Positions 11,630 through 11,902 of a stretch of DNA of 11,902 bases are shown one piece after another. Positions within the stretch are counted from its first letter, which is position 1, and every line of letters begins with the position of its first letter. The notes below the pieces were generated by a model. That model saw only the letters and a list, made by a program, of their open reading frames with translations, made no database searches and was not told the origin of the DNA. Origin of the DNA: Caldora sp. SIO3E6 (lineage in GTDB: Bacteria; Cyanobacteriota; Cyanobacteriia; Cyanobacteriales; Coleofasciculaceae). The DNA lies in assembly GCA_010672185.1 (NCBI GenBank), contig JAAHHL010000116.1, forward strand, positions 1-11,902, in the 5' to 3' direction. The position numbers were made by a program, and so were the translations under genes.

Positions 11630-11883
11630 AAGAACAACTAATCCGTTGGTTAAACCAGTTATTAATAGTAAACGTTTTTTTTGTTTTGTTAAGCTTTGTT
11701 TGGTTTGCGATCGCGCTTTTTGGTCGCTCAGTTGGTGTGCCCCTAGGTTTTGACCTCTGGTATAGCCTTTGGGAGCCTGTATTCACTCCAGCCATTGGTA
11801 TTCTTATGGCAGGGGCACTGATAAGTGGGTTAACTAACTACATATCCAAACGACTCATTGCCTTGAGTCGTTTGGATATGTAG
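11626..11883 (+). CDS. Small two-helix membrane protein, 3' end altered by a palindrome
   Basis: The frame encodes 85 residues, with two hydrophobic segments at about 11-33 and 49-70 separated by GRSVGVPLGFDLWYSLWEP. It is recognisable as a small conserved cyanobacterial membrane protein type without known function. The natural protein probably ends near SKRL (residues 74-77) or soon after. From about residue 78 (ALSRLDM) and through the stop codon, the sequence comes from the loop and the returning arm of a perfect inverted repeat, so the true 3' end is uncertain. A HIP1 site lies in the gene at 11707-11714. The start codon is inside a heptamer array and no Shine-Dalgarno is visible. Confidence 0.65.
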   Translation: MKEQLIRWLNQLLIVNVFFVLLSFVWFAIALFGRSVGVPLGFDLWYSLWEPVFTPAIGILMAGALISGLTNYISKRLIALSRLDM

Positions 11884-11902
11884 TTAGTTAACCCACTTAT
11901 CA
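11819..11902. repeat. Perfect 39-bp fold-back inverted repeat at the window end
   Basis: The left arm 11819-11857 and right arm 11864-11902 are exact reverse complements across all 39 bp, around the 6-nt loop TTGCCT. The right arm ends on the last base of the window. The left arm is coding sequence of the small membrane protein, so the right arm is a back-copy of coding DNA. This is typical of an assembly or amplification fold-back at a contig end, though a real palindrome cannot be excluded. Confidence 0.95.

Larger units (their letters stand above)
1070..11714. other. HIP1 octamers GCGATCGC, nine sites
   Basis: GCGATCGC occurs at 1070, 2411, 3659, 5977, 6349, 7657, 8109, 8301 and 11707 (first base of each). 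Chance expectation is well under one in a window this size. Over-representation of this octamer is a hallmark of many cyanobacterial genomes. Six sites are inside coding sequences (ccs1, the ATPase, ccsA) and one is in the last gene. Confidence 0.9.

Noticed and set aside
1..11902. tRNA, rRNA or riboswitch genes
   Set aside because: No cloverleaf, rRNA or known riboswitch core was recognised by eye on either strand; small RNAs cannot be excluded.

Overview
The window looks like a piece of a cyanobacterial chromosome, probably from a repeat-rich (often filamentous) species. The octamer GCGATCGC (HIP1) occurs at least nine times in 11.9 kb, tandem heptamer repeats of the cyanobacterial STRR type recur, and the gene set (a TxlA/HCF164-like thioredoxin and System II cytochrome c assembly genes) fits. 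Genus cannot be told from the sequence. The right end is a long perfect fold-back palindrome, so it is probably a contig edge.

Layout. 1-313: repeat-rich DNA ending in a (CCCAATT)7 array. 314-772: membrane-anchored thioredoxin-like txlA. 1214-1680: a conserved hypothetical gene overlapping a 50-codon, internally deleted clan AA aspartic protease. 1814-3571: a long ResB/Ccs1 protein. 3836-7289: accessory genes, namely a PD-(D/E)XK protein, a relic of a second such gene, an MntA-HepT toxin-antitoxin pair followed by a relic copy of the mntA start, a minus-strand AAA/ABC-type ATPase, and a small antitoxin next to an N-terminally deleted YoeB toxin. 7335-8996: a long CcsA protein with an N-terminal extracytoplasmic domain. 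8971-9651: a 140-bp tandem array. 9592-10011: a GxxExxY gene flanked by inverted repeats. 10023-11543: an unassigned conserved gene and another PD-(D/E)XK gene. 11626-11883: a small membrane protein running into the terminal palindrome.

How the genes work together. TxlA-like thioredoxin, ResB/Ccs1 and CcsA are the three kinds of protein expected in System II cytochrome c maturation: keeping apocytochrome cysteines reduced, and moving and attaching heme on the lumenal or periplasmic side. Both ccs proteins are longer than the usual cyanobacterial forms, and CcsA resembles the CcsA half of fused CcsBA synthetases. This may be a second, specialised assembly system. Its two core genes are separated by about 3.7 kb of toxin-antitoxin and nuclease-fold genes, many decayed.

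The most notable structure is the 8971-9651 array. Each unit joins a piece of the ccsA 3' end to the 5' end of the GxxExxY gene, around an inverted-repeat motif that also flanks the GxxExxY gene. The units alternate in type (ABAB), which points to amplification of a dimer. A second theme is that repeats sit exactly on gene ends: stop codons of txlA, ccsA, the GxxExxY gene and the yoeB relic lie in repeats, and the start codons of txlA, ccsA and the last gene fall in degenerate heptamer units.
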